Assembly: GCF_000368585.1 (NCBI RefSeq)
Contig: NZ_KB849560.1
Span: 153,169-217,168 of the forward strand
From: Acinetobacter venetianus RAG-1 = CIP 110063
GTDB taxonomy: Bacteria > Pseudomonadota > Gammaproteobacteria > Pseudomonadales > Moraxellaceae
DNA length: 64,000 nucleotides
Reading direction: 5' to 3'
Shown: positions 23,022-31,588 of the stretch, piece by piece
Layout of the letters: every line of letters starts with the position of its first letter
How positions within the stretch are numbered: position 1 is the stretch's first letter
Notes under the pieces: generated by a model
The model's database searches: none
Told to the model about the DNA's origin: nothing
The model's input: only the letters and a program-made list of their open reading frames with translations
Program-made: the position numbers and the translations under genes

Positions 23022-23169
23022 TTTAAATTCAAATCAGACCTTTTATTTTAAATTCAAAATCCACAATCAAGTTATCCACAACCCTTATTTCTCAGATTTT
23101 TAAATTTAAAAATCAATCTGCAATAAAAAAACGATCCGAAGATCGCTTTTTTTACGGCATTGTGGATAA
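23022..23169. repeat. Second cluster of TTTRAATTYAAA 12-mers with two DnaA boxes
   Basis: Three perfect 12-mers start at 23022, 23047 and 23099. Perfect DnaA boxes lie at 23072-23080 (plus) and 23161-23169 (minus). The region is between the desaturase start and the end of purK. Apart from the purK terminator and the desaturase promoter nothing else is visible here. Confidence 0.82.
23125..23153 (-). terminator. Terminator of purEK
   Basis: On the minus strand GCGATC-TTCG-GATCGT is followed by a run of T. A-runs on both sides make it bidirectional. It lies 19 bases past the purK stop. Confidence 0.85.
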
Positions 23170-23171
23170 GT

Positions 23172-24293
23172 TTAGAGACTCATATCAGCCGTCAATGCTA
23201 AAGGTACAGGTAAAATCTGTGCTAATTGACGGCATAGACCTGTTAAATCATCAGAATTATTTGGCATCAAGGTAATATGGCCTAACTTGCGCCCAGTACG
23301 CTCTGACTTATTATAGAGATGTAAATGTGCACCTTGTAGCGCCAATACATCTTCAGATTTTGGATGTTGACCAATAATATTGATCATCACTGTTGGGCGA
23401 ACTACATCGGTTGAACCTAAAGGTAAACCCGCCACAGCGCGGATATGATTTTCAAATTGCGAACAAATTGCACCTTCGATCGACCAATGACCTGAGTTGT
23501 GTACACGACATGCCATTTCATTGGCATATAAACCTTGCTCAGTCACAAATAACTCGAGTGTAAGAACACCGACATAATTTAAGTGGTTCAACAAACGGGT
23601 AATATAATCTTGCGCAACAGGTTGCAGATCTGTGCTATTTGGCGCAGGTACAATCGAGTGTGACAAGATCCCATTATGGTGGTGGTTTTCAGCGAGTGCC
23701 CAAGTTTTGACATCACCATCTTGACCACGAACCGCAATAATCGAAACTTCACGACTGAATTTTACAAAACTTTCAGCGATCAAGCTTTTCGCTGGACCAA
23801 GTTCAGCCCACGCTGTATCAATCTGATCTTCTGAACGAAGCACAAATTGACCCTTGCCATCGTAGCCACCTGTCACCGTTTTCAGCACGATTGGTAAACC
23901 TAGATCAGCCACCGCTTGTTTTAAGCTATCTAAGCTATCCACAGCACGATACGGCGCAACAGGAATATTCAATTCATCAAATAAAGATTTCTCAGCCAAA
24001 CGATTCTGAGCAGTTGCCAAAGCAAGGCGAGGAGGGTGCAGCGTCTTGGTTTGTGTCAAAACATCTACATCAGCCACAGGGGTATTTTCAAACTCAAGGC
24101 TGAAAACATCCGCACTGGCAATAAAATCCTGTAAACCTTGCTCAGTTTTGCTTGAAAAAACTGGACCTAGAATCGCAGCTGGGCATTCAGTTTCCGCTTC
24201 AAAAAAGCTGCATTGAATATTAAGAGGCAATGCTGCTTGCGCCATCATGCGTCCAAGTTGACCGCCACCAAAAATGCCAATGGTTTTATTCAT
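23172..24293 (-). CDS. purK: N5-carboxyaminoimidazole ribonucleotide synthase PurK
   Basis: A 373-residue ATP-grasp enzyme that converts AIR, bicarbonate and ATP to N5-CAIR in purine synthesis. The N-terminal dinucleotide-like motif GIFGGGQLGRMMAQAA (residues 5-20), GGYDGKGQ of the ATP-grasp domain and NEMACRVHNSGHWSIEG are all visible. It follows purE by 11 bases with GGAGCT ahead of the ATG, so the two form a purEK operon. A typical length. Confidence 0.97.
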   Translation of the reverse strand: MNKTIGIFGGGQLGRMMAQAALPLNIQCSFFEAETECPAAILGPVFSSKTEQGLQDFIASADVFSLEFENTPVADVDVLTQTKTLHPPRLALATAQNRLAEKSLFDELNIPVAPYRAVDSLDSLKQAVADLGLPIVLKTVTGGYDGKGQFVLRSEDQIDTAWAELGPAKSLIAESFVKFSREVSIIAVRGQDGDVKTWALAENHHHNGILSHSIVPAPNSTDLQPVAQDYITRLLNHLNYVGVLTLELFVTEQGLYANEMACRVHNSGHWSIEGAICSQFENHIRAVAGLPLGSTDVVRPTVMINIIGQHPKSEDVLALQGAHLHLYNKSERTGRKLGHITLMPNNSDDLTGLCRQLAQILPVPLALTADMSL

Positions 24294-24304
24294 GATCAGC
24301 TCCG

Positions 24305-24817
24305 TTAAACTTGACCAGGAATGTTATTGCCTGACACTTTTTCGGTTTGAGCAGTACGGAAGTCAGCAACATTTTTAGCAATTTCAGGACGCGTTAAACC
24401 TAAGATTTGCGCTGCCATAATCGCAGCATTGGTCGCACCTGCTTGACCAATCGCTAATGTTCCTACTGCAATACCAGCAGGCATCTGTACGATTGAAAGC
24501 AATGAATCAACGCCATTTAAAATTGAAGATTTAACAGGAACACCAAGTACAGGTAAATCAGTTTTAGCTGCACACATACCCGGTAAATGCGCTGCACCGC
24601 CAGCACCCGCAATAATCACTTGAATACCACGATCACGTGCTGTTTCAGCATATTCAAACAAACGATCTGGTGTACGGTGCGCAGAAACCACTTCAGCTTC
24701 GAAAGGTACACCCAATTGTTTGAGCATATTTGCAGTATGTTCGAGTGTTGCCCAATCCGATTGAGAACCCATGATAATCCCGACTAAAGGTTGGCTATCT
24801 GTTGCGACCGCATTCAT
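24305..24817 (-). CDS. purE: N5-carboxyaminoimidazole ribonucleotide mutase PurE
   Basis: A 170-residue class I PurE that converts N5-CAIR to CAIR, the step after Pur[11 protein letters not shown] (17-26) and SAHRTPDR carry the catalytic Ser and His, and [12 protein letters not shown] is conserved. The ATG at 24817 is chosen because GGAA lies upstream and the N-terminus matches the family; the frame runs 17 codons further without support. It is the first gene of purEK. Confidence 0.97.
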   Translation of the reverse strand: MNAVATDSQPLVGIIMGSQSDWATLEHTANMLKQLGVPFEAEVVSAHRTPDRLFEYAETARDRGIQVIIAGAGGAAHLPGMCAAKTDLPVLGVPVKSSILNGVDSLLSIVQMPAGIAVGTLAIGQAGATNAAIMAAQILGLTRPEIAKNVADFRTAQTEKVSGNNIPGQV

Positions 24818-24953
24818 TGGCTTTTCCAAAACATGATAAAAATAGAGAAGTATCTCGACTTGCGCCAAGCACGAAGGAAGAAATTGGCAAATATTATAGC
24901 GTTTTTTTCAATCATCCCCAACAAAAGAACGCTGCGAATGATGTTGAATCAAA

Positions 24954-25304
24954 TTAGCTTTGATTGCGGAAAACAAAGTAGACACAGCCCAATAGACAGA
25001 ACATCGCCCAGACGTAATCTAGCTTGAATGGTTGTTTGAATAGAAAAATCATAAAGGGGACGAAGACGATCAGCGTTACCACTTCTTGGGTGATTTTCAT
25101 CTCACCCAAACTCCAGCCATTTGCATTGAGCAGTTTGGTTGCTGGAATCATAAAACTATATTCAAGTAGGGCAATACTCCATCCAAATAAAATGGCTTGC
25201 CAAAGAGGTGCATGATGCAAAAATTTTAAATGCCCGTACCATGCTAAAGTCATAAAACAATTGGAAATGATAAGAAAGCATAGAGCTATAAGAGTCGGAC
25301 TCAA
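24954..25304 (-). CDS. DMT-type small membrane protein (DUF486)
   Basis: A 116-residue protein with four predicted membrane helices (about 4-24, 33-53, 70-88, 95-112) and the family motif MTLAWYGHLK near residue 18. The only upstream start is TTG at 25304, since a stop codon lies two codons before it. DUF486 proteins belong to the drug/metabolite transporter superfamily and probably work as dimers; the substrate is unknown. It ends 136 bases downstream of the purE start with no obvious link to it. Confidence 0.82.
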   Translation of the reverse strand: MSPTLIALCFLIISNCFMTLAWYGHLKFLHHAPLWQAILFGWSIALLEYSFMIPATKLLNANGWSLGEMKITQEVVTLIVFVPFMIFLFKQPFKLDYVWAMFCLLGCVYFVFRNQS

Positions 25305-25382
25305 TTGTATTTACTCTAAAAATTTTGTAATAATTTTATAGTAAAATCCATTTTTGAATAAGATTTGAGAAGCACAAGAATT

Positions 25383-25910
25383 ATGAAAAAGTTATTTCTA
25401 TTAACTATTCTACTGTTTTCGATGAGCAAAAACCACGCGATAGAATTAGATTTAGATAACCAAAATGAAGCTCTATCTGATTTAGCAAAAATGTTCTATA
25501 GTGAAAAAAATGACCCTGTATATCATTTTGAATCCTTAGATCCTCAAAAACTAGATTATTCTTTAGAAAGTTTAAAATTTATCGATAAATATTTGTCAGA
25601 TTTAAAGAAAAATAATTTAGATCAAATCTCTGATGACCAAAGATTTAAAACTATTCTACGTACAGGTGCATATGTAGGAGAAACGATCAGAAAAAATGAT
25701 AAAAATAGAAATTGGTATTGGATTGATTATGAGACAGCGAAGGAGTTAAATCCTGAACTTTTTAATAATTTAGATCACTCAATTGAACTTGCAGCAATAC
25801 TAACAGATGGTGAACGTTTCATCTTTCCACTAAATAAAGTTGTTAAATTTCTAAAAAATGGTGAAGAGGATAGCTTATATTTTTTTGCGACTACAACGAT
25901 GAAATTTTAA
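25383..25910 (+). CDS. Hypothetical exported protein
   Basis: A 175-residue protein beginning at the ATG at 25383; a TTG six codons earlier has no ribosome site. Residues 1-19 form a signal peptide (MKKLFLLTILLFSMSKNHA), so it is probably periplasmic. The mature part is rich in Lys, Asp, Asn and Leu, with a central GAYVGETIRKN and an aromatic stretch RNWYWIDYE. GC content is lower than in neighbouring housekeeping genes, which may mean recent acquisition. No family is recognised with confidence. Confidence 0.7.
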   Translation: MKKLFLLTILLFSMSKNHAIELDLDNQNEALSDLAKMFYSEKNDPVYHFESLDPQKLDYSLESLKFIDKYLSDLKKNNLDQISDDQRFKTILRTGAYVGETIRKNDKNRNWYWIDYETAKELNPELFNNLDHSIELAAILTDGERFIFPLNKVVKFLKNGEEDSLYFFATTTMKF

Positions 25911-26063
25911 CACTTCTCGCTTAAACTTTAAGTGAAAAAACAACAACGAATTTTGACTATCTTTTCACTGCAAGCCTTGCTATCGTTGCGATTGATTTTT
26001 ATTGATAATGACAAATACAGACACCAAGTTGTGCTGTATCAAAAGCAGTGGAGTAGGCGAGTT

Positions 26064-27425
26064 ATGCATCTGCATATTTTGGGTATTTGTGGCACATTTA
26101 TGGGGTCTCTGGCTCTATTAGCACGAGATTTAGGACATAAAGTCACAGGTTCAGATGCCAATGTTTATCCGCCAATGTCTACCCAACTCGAAAATGCAGG
26201 TATTGAACTAATGCAGGGCTACGATCGTAGCCATTTACAACCCCATCCTGATCTCGTGATTGTCGGTAATGCCATGAAACGTGGTATTGATGCCGTTGAA
26301 TACATGCTTAATGAAGGTCTACCTTATATTTCAGGCCCGCAGTTCTTGGCTGACCATGTTTTACAAGGCAAACATGTACTCGGTGTTGCTGGTACTCATG
26401 GTAAAACCACAACGACCACGATGTTAGCTTGGGTACTCGATCAAGCAGGTTTAAATCCTGGATTTTTGATTGGTGGCGTACCGCTTGGTTTTAGCGAAAG
26501 CGCACGTTTAGGTGGTGGCAAATACTTCTGTGTAGAAGCAGATGAATATGATTCTGCGTTCTTTGATAAACGCTCTAAATTCGTTCACTATCATCCTAAA
26601 ACTGCGATTTTAAATAACCTTGAATTTGACCACGCTGACATTTTTGATGATCTTGCTGCAATTCAAAAACAATTCCATCACCTCGTGCGTACTATTCCAA
26701 GTGAAGGCCGTATTATTGCGCCAATCACTGAAACTAATATTGATGAAGTACTGCAGCAGGGCTGTTGGACGCCTGTAGTTCGTACTAGCCTTGAGCCAAA
26801 TGATCAAGCGGCTTTATCTGCTGAACTGATCAGTGCCGATGGTAGCCACTTTAAAGTATTAGAACAGGGCAACGTGGTTGGCGAAGTACAATGGAATATG
26901 ACAGGACAGCATAGCGTTGCTAATGCATTAGCCACTATAGCAGCGGCTCAGCATGTCGGTGTTAGCCTTGAGCAAGCTTGCGAAGCCTTATCTAACTTTG
27001 GTGGTGTGAAGCGTCGCATGGAGCTTTTGGGAACGGTTCGTGGTATCGAAGTCTATGATGATTTTGCTCATCACCCAACTGCCATTGAAACGACTTTAGA
27101 CGGTGCACGTAAACGCTTAGGTGAACGTAAGCTGTGGGCGATTATCGAGCCTCGTTCAAACACCATGCGTATGGGCAGCCATAAAGATGGTTTGGCACAT
27201 TCGGCGCGTTTAGCCGATGAAGTGATTTGGTATCAACCAGAGGGCTTGGATTGGGATTTACAACCTATCATCTCTGCTTCATCAAACAAAGCCGAAGTCA
27301 GTCGCTCACTGGATGACATTATTGCTCGTGTAGTCAATGAAGCAGGTGAGGGTGATGCTGTAGTGATTATGTCGAATGGTGGTTTTGGTGGATTGCACCA
27401 AAAGTTGATTACGGCTTTATCTTAA
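26064..27425 (+). CDS. mpl: Murein peptide ligase Mpl
   Basis: A 453-residue Mur-ligase-family enzyme that attaches the recycled tripeptide L-Ala-D-Glu-mDAP to UDP-MurNAc. The N-terminal Rossmann motif GICGTFMGSLA, the ATP loop GVAGTHGKTTTT and the acidic-His stretch NLEFDHADIF are all in place, and DDFAHHPTA marks the C-terminal domain. The start is the ATG at 26064, with GGAG 10 bases upstream; the frame is open 44 codons further from a GTG but that segment does not look like Mpl. A family-typical length. Confidence 0.95.
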   Translation: MHLHILGICGTFMGSLALLARDLGHKVTGSDANVYPPMSTQLENAGIELMQGYDRSHLQPHPDLVIVGNAMKRGIDAVEYMLNEGLPYISGPQFLADHVLQGKHVLGVAGTHGKTTTTTMLAWVLDQAGLNPGFLIGGVPLGFSESARLGGGKYFCVEADEYDSAFFDKRSKFVHYHPKTAILNNLEFDHADIFDDLAAIQKQFHHLVRTIPSEGRIIAPITETNIDEVLQQGCWTPVVRTSLEPNDQAALSAELISADGSHFKVLEQGNVVGEVQWNMTGQHSVANALATIAAAQHVGVSLEQACEALSNFGGVKRRMELLGTVRGIEVYDDFAHHPTAIETTLDGARKRLGERKLWAIIEPRSNTMRMGSHKDGLAHSARLADEVIWYQPEGLDWDLQPIISASSNKAEVSRSLDDIIARVVNEAGEGDAVVIMSNGGFGGLHQKLITALS

Positions 27426-27468
27426 TCGAGCTTTTCATAATTTTAGAACGGTATTCACTATCGTGACA

Positions 27469-27560
27469 GGCGGCATGGATGCCGCCCGTTGGACTGTGGT
27501 ATAGGGATATACCATCAGTCCAACAAAAGATTTTTGTTACTTTTCATCTTTGAAAAGTAA
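27469..27560. repeat. Three-hairpin palindromic element, probably a dispersed repeat
   Basis: Three inverted repeats follow one another: GGCGGCA-TGGA-TGCCGCC (27469-27486); GTTGGACTG...CAGTCCAAC with an inner GGTATA/TATACC (27488-27524); and TTACTTTTCA-TCTT-TGAAAAGTAA (27537-27560). It lies between the convergent mpl and SDR genes and probably ends transcription from both. From memory, similar strings occur at many places in Acinetobacter genomes; this could not be checked here. Confidence 0.7.
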
Positions 27561-27658
27561 GGAAATGCCTATATCCAAATATGTTAATGATTCAGCTTAT
27601 ATTATGAGGCTGTGAAATCTTGCCAATTAGAGATATATCTAATCCATTTTAATGGCAA

Positions 27659-28402
27659 TCAACTCAATTTATTCACAAGTTTCAAAGGCAAAATCTTCAT
27701 TGCAATGCCCATTGGCAGCCACGGCCACTGCGGTACATAGGCCTTCACAGGTTCTTTCTCAATCGCTTTCACCAACGCCTTAGACCCTGTTTTCTCATCC
27801 ACCTCAAACGGTAACTTCTTCGCACCTTCATTTAGCTCAGTACGAATATAACCAGGGAAAATCGTCGAGACTTTGATTGGTGTATGCAACAACTCGGCAC
27901 GAATGCCCTCTGCCAAATGCGCGACAGCTGCTTTACTCGCAGCATAAGTCGATAAATGCTTTGGCAAGCCACGCATCGCACTCATCGAAGAAATGACTAC
28001 CAAGTGCCCTTTATTTTGTGCCCTAAAGATTTCAATCGCTGCTTCACACTGCGCCAACGCCGAAATAAAGTTGGTTTCCGCTGTAGCACGATTTACGTCA
28101 AAATGACCTTTACCAATACGGCGACCGTCACCTATACCAGCATTGACAATAATGCGATCAATACTGCCAAATTCTTGCTGGAAAGCTTTGAAAACCGTAA
28201 AGACATCATCGTAATGAGTCACATCAAGCGTCTTAATTTTGACCTGAATAGAAAACTGACTTTGCAGCTCTTGTTGTAATGCTTCTAAACGTTCCAAACG
28301 TCGTGCACACAACGCCAGATTGTAGCCTTTGGCAGCAAACTCTCTTGCCATACCTGCACCTAAACCTGAACTTGCACCTGTAATTAAAATTGTCTTTGCC
28401 AT
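27659..28402 (-). CDS. Short-chain dehydrogenase/reductase
   Basis: A 247-residue classical SDR. The cofactor motif TGASSGLG (residues 7-14), NAG, the catalytic Ser in VVISSMSAM and YAASKAA carry the usual active-site residues. It is probably an NAD(P)H-dependent oxidoreductase acting on a lipid-derived or alcohol substrate. The ATG at 28402 is preferred; a GTG three codons earlier overlaps the ribosome site AGGTGG. It is the last gene of the acyl-CoA dehydrogenase operon, 19 bases after the histidine phosphatase gene. Confidence 0.88.
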   Translation of the reverse strand: MAKTILITGASSGLGAGMAREFAAKGYNLALCARRLERLEALQQELQSQFSIQVKIKTLDVTHYDDVFTVFKAFQQEFGSIDRIIVNAGIGDGRRIGKGHFDVNRATAETNFISALAQCEAAIEIFRAQNKGHLVVISSMSAMRGLPKHLSTYAASKAAVAHLAEGIRAELLHTPIKVSTIFPGYIRTELNEGAKKLPFEVDEKTGSKALVKAIEKEPVKAYVPQWPWLPMGIAMKILPLKLVNKLS

Positions 28403-28421
28403 GCCTGCCACCTATTTTTAT

Positions 28422-29120
28422 TTAAATCCATGTTAAAAGTTCAGCATCACGTGCTTTTAAATAATGATGCTCATTAAAGCTGAGTAATTGCAACCGACCA
28501 TCTACCCAACGCAGTGTTGTGACGCTGGCGTTAGCAATCGACCAATTCAATGCAAAAATCTGTTTCGCATTCAACCCCAAGACTTTGCCCACAGCCACAG
28601 AAATGACTCCACCTGAGCTAAATACTACGGCTTGCTTGTATCCTGTTACATCAATGTTGGCACAAAGGTTTTGCAAAGCCGTTTCTACACGTGCCTGAAA
28701 GGCTAACCATGTTTCATGATATTCATGGTCATATTGCTCTCCAATCCAGCGGTCAATCGCGCCATCAAAAATTTTAGCCAGATAGGCACGTGGATTGGTA
28801 ACTTGAGCGACATCTTGCTTCAATAATTCAGGTTGATTAAAACGCGGCTCGTACTGAGCAAACACATGCTGATGATCAAACTCATTCCAAGCAGACTCTG
28901 TTTGCACCACAATGTCTTGAAAACTCTGAGCCAGAGCCAACTGCGCGGTTTGCTGATGACGCTGCATTGATCCTGCAATCACGAGAGGAGTATGTTTTAG
29001 TGTTGATTGAAAGAAATCACCTACCACCTGTGCTTGCTGCTCACCTTTAGCAGATAGTAGATCATAGCTCGCAGCTCCAAACGAGGCTTGCCCATGTCGC
29101 ACTAAATAAATCGTGCTCAT
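28422..29120 (-). CDS. Histidine phosphatase family protein
   Basis: A 232-residue protein of the phosphoglycerate-mutase-like superfamily. The phosphohistidine motif is LVRHGQASFG near the N-terminus (His9), and a second active-site region appears as FSSGGVISV, where the usual His is not present in the same form. The start codon overlaps the stop of the upstream kinase-like gene by 4 bases, indicating translational coupling. The operon setting suggests a role linked to CoA-ester or fatty acid metabolism. The substrate is unknown. Confidence 0.85.
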   Translation of the reverse strand: MSTIYLVRHGQASFGAASYDLLSAKGEQQAQVVGDFFQSTLKHTPLVIAGSMQRHQQTAQLALAQSFQDIVVQTESAWNEFDHQHVFAQYEPRFNQPELLKQDVAQVTNPRAYLAKIFDGAIDRWIGEQYDHEYHETWLAFQARVETALQNLCANIDVTGYKQAVVFSSGGVISVAVGKVLGLNAKQIFALNWSIANASVTTLRWVDGRLQLLSFNEHHYLKARDAELLTWI

Positions 29121-30238
29121 CGTTTTAAAATATCCTGTAATTTTGCTGCATATTCAGGGATTAATTGCTGTGCTTCTACATTATTTTCTGCGATGAGTTT
29201 TAATGCTCGAATATGTAAAGCCTGAATCATAATCCAAAAATCTTTAAAAGCTGGATTATCGGTTTGTTGATGGTAATAACGATAATAAATTTGCTGAGCA
29301 ATCACGGCTAAACGGAATAAACCAAACACTTCATAAAATGCCCAGTTCGTCGACTGTAAGCCTGTTTTTTCCAGATAGTAATCGACCACTTGCTGACGCG
29401 TCAGCATTCCTTTTAAGTTAGTCGGCTGACGACGGCTGGATTTCATCAGTGCGTCATCATCGTCTTGAATCCAATAGGCGAGGGCACTGCCCAAATCCAT
29501 TAAGGGATCACCCAACGTTGCCATTTCCCAATCCAGTACACCAATCACTTTTGTTGGATGTTGCGGATCTAAAATGACATTATCAAAGCGCCAATCATTA
29601 TGAATCACACAAGTTTTAGAGTCGGCAGGGATGTGCTCCTGTAGCCATTGGCGTACAAAAGCAAAATCAGGCACATTCGGCGTTAATGCTTTTTGATAAC
29701 GTGTATCCCAGCCTTCAACCTGACGGCGGCAATAACCTTCACCTTTGCCAAGTTTTTCCAGTTCTGTACCTTGATAAGGCACTTGATGCAACTCAATCAA
29801 TTTATCCAAAACATTGAGACAAAGCTGCTGCACTTGCGGTTCATCCAGTTGTAATTCTTTAGGCAAATTGGCACGCGGGATAATGCCTTCAATTCGCTTC
29901 ATCACATAGAAATCACAACCAATGACATGTTCATCTTGGCACAATGCAAGCATTTCAGGCAGGACAGGGTAGAAAGGTGCAAGATACTTTTGCACATGGT
30001 ATTCACGAGCCATGTCATGTGCTGATTTTGCCTTTGTACCTTTCGGTGGGCGGCGTAAAATCAAATCGATATTGTCATATTCAAGACGATAGGTCCAATT
30101 CGATGCGCCTCCTGAATATTGGGTTACCTGTGCTTGACCTTGCAAGATGATACCCTGATTTTTCAACCACCTTTCAACCGCCGAAATATCCAGTTCTTCA
30201 CCGTGACGAACTTGCGCACCCACATCAATTACTGTCAT
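29117..30238 (-). CDS. Phosphotransferase-family (APH-like) protein, ACAD10-type
   Basis: A 373-residue aminoglycoside-phosphotransferase-fold kinase. The catalytic loop HNDWRFDNVILD and the metal site VLDWEMATLGDPLMDLG are complete. This subgroup is usually found beside acyl-CoA dehydrogenases and resembles the kinase part of mammalian ACAD10, which phosphorylates 4-hydroxyacyl-CoA chains before their breakdown. The neighbour 12 bases upstream is such a dehydrogenase, which supports that role here. It is not a sign of aminoglycoside resistance. Confidence 0.88.
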   Translation of the reverse strand: MTVIDVGAQVRHGEELDISAVERWLKNQGIILQGQAQVTQYSGGASNWTYRLEYDNIDLILRRPPKGTKAKSAHDMAREYHVQKYLAPFYPVLPEMLALCQDEHVIGCDFYVMKRIEGIIPRANLPKELQLDEPQVQQLCLNVLDKLIELHQVPYQGTELEKLGKGEGYCRRQVEGWDTRYQKALTPNVPDFAFVRQWLQEHIPADSKTCVIHNDWRFDNVILDPQHPTKVIGVLDWEMATLGDPLMDLGSALAYWIQDDDDALMKSSRRQPTNLKGMLTRQQVVDYYLEKTGLQSTNWAFYEVFGLFRLAVIAQQIYYRYYHQQTDNPAFKDFWIMIQALHIRALKLIAENNVEAQQLIPEYAAKLQDILKR

Positions 30239-30250
30239 TTGCTTATATCC

Positions 30251-31483
30251 TTATCCGCGACCATAACCACGTTTTTTTAACTCTAATTTAGCAATCATGC
30301 CTTTATGCACTTCATCAGGTCCATCGGCTAAACGTAAACTGCGCGCTTGATTAAAAAATGCAGTCAGTGGAGTGTCTCGTGACACACCCTCACCACCGTG
30401 AATTTGAATCGCCATATCAACGACATTTTGCAACACAGTTGGCGCAACCACTTTGATCGCTGAAATCTCAGTTAACGCTGCCATATTGCCTAGAGTATCC
30501 ATTTTATAAGCTGCATACAGGGTCAATAACCGAGCTTGGTCGATTTGCACACGAGCATCCGCTACACGTTCCAAGTTACCCCCGAGTTTAAGAATTTCTT
30601 TCCCAAATGCTTTACGTGACATGCCTCGATCAATCATCAACTCTAGCGCTTTTTCTGCTGCGCCTATACAACGCATACAGTGATGAATCCGTCCAGGTCC
30701 TAAACGCCCTTGGGCAATCTCAAAGCCTTGTCCTGCACCACCGATAAAGTTACTGACAGGCACACGCACATTGTCAAAATTGACCTGCCCATGTCCATGT
30801 GGTGCATCATAATCACCAAATACAGTAAGCATTCGTTCAATGCTGACACCTTGAGTATCAATAGGCACCAGTACCATTGAGTGCTGATGATGACGATCTT
30901 TGCTTGGATCTGGCGTATAGGCCATGAAAATGATCACTTTCGCATTCGGATCACCTAAACCTGACGACCACCATTTACGCCCATTCAGGACGATTTCATT
31001 ACCCTCAATCACAGCCGTTGCTTGCATATTGGTCGCATCGCTCGATGCAACCGCAGGTTCAGTCATACAGAACACTGAACGAATTTCAGCATTCAATAGA
31101 GGGTGCAACCATTGTTGTTTCTGCTGTTCGCTACCATAGCGCCATAACACTTCCATATTGCCGCTATCGGGTGCATTACAGTTAAAAACGGTCGGCGCAA
31201 GTAAACTACGTCCTGTGAGTTCGGCAATATGTGCGTATTCCTGCACAGATAAACCTACGCCGAGTTCTGCATCAGGCAAAAACATATTCCATAAGCCAGC
31301 TGCTTTGGCTTTCGCTTTGAGTTGTTCAAGTTGAGCTGGCCATTGCCATTTGGTCCAATCACTATCGACATTTAAACGATGTGTTTCATCCCAAAATGCT
31401 TTTTCTATTGGTTCTATTTCTTGTTGGATAAATGCCTGTGCGCGAGCAATAAAATCCTGTGCACGTTCAGATAATGCAAACAT
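30251..31483 (-). CDS. Acyl-CoA dehydrogenase, ACAD10/11-like
   Basis: A 410-residue FAD enzyme that oxidises acyl-CoA at the alpha-beta bond. The ACAD motifs are MTEPAVASSDATNMQ (substrate and FAD loop), GRKWWSSGLGDP and the C-terminal QIHGGEGVSRDTPL. The start is the second ATG (31483), because AGGGAG sits six bases from it and abuts the first ATG. It leads an operon with the ACAD10-type kinase, the histidine phosphatase and the SDR, probably for degradation of unusual (for example hydroxylated) acyl chains. A divergent LysR gene starts 105 bases away. Confidence 0.92.
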   Translation of the reverse strand: MFALSERAQDFIARAQAFIQQEIEPIEKAFWDETHRLNVDSDWTKWQWPAQLEQLKAKAKAAGLWNMFLPDAELGVGLSVQEYAHIAELTGRSLLAPTVFNCNAPDSGNMEVLWRYGSEQQKQQWLHPLLNAEIRSVFCMTEPAVASSDATNMQATAVIEGNEIVLNGRKWWSSGLGDPNAKVIIFMAYTPDPSKDRHHQHSMVLVPIDTQGVSIERMLTVFGDYDAPHGHGQVNFDNVRVPVSNFIGGAGQGFEIAQGRLGPGRIHHCMRCIGAAEKALELMIDRGMSRKAFGKEILKLGGNLERVADARVQIDQARLLTLYAAYKMDTLGNMAALTEISAIKVVAPTVLQNVVDMAIQIHGGEGVSRDTPLTAFFNQARSLRLADGPDEVHKGMIAKLELKKRGYGRG

Positions 31484-31588
31484 TATCATCTCCCTAAATG
31501 AAAAATTTGGCGAAAAACACTTCGCTGCTTTACATCACCATAAGCGAATATTTATTATGAATGAAATGATTTTATTTTATTCAAAACT

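Noticed and set aside
23935..23944. CTATCCACA in purK as a further DnaA box
   Set aside because: A one-base variant inside coding sequence and apart from the 12-mer clusters; expected by chance.
29117..30238. Reading the APH-like gene as an aminoglycoside resistance gene
   Set aside because: The sequence and the acyl-CoA dehydrogenase neighbour fit the ACAD10-type subgroup, not resistance enzymes.
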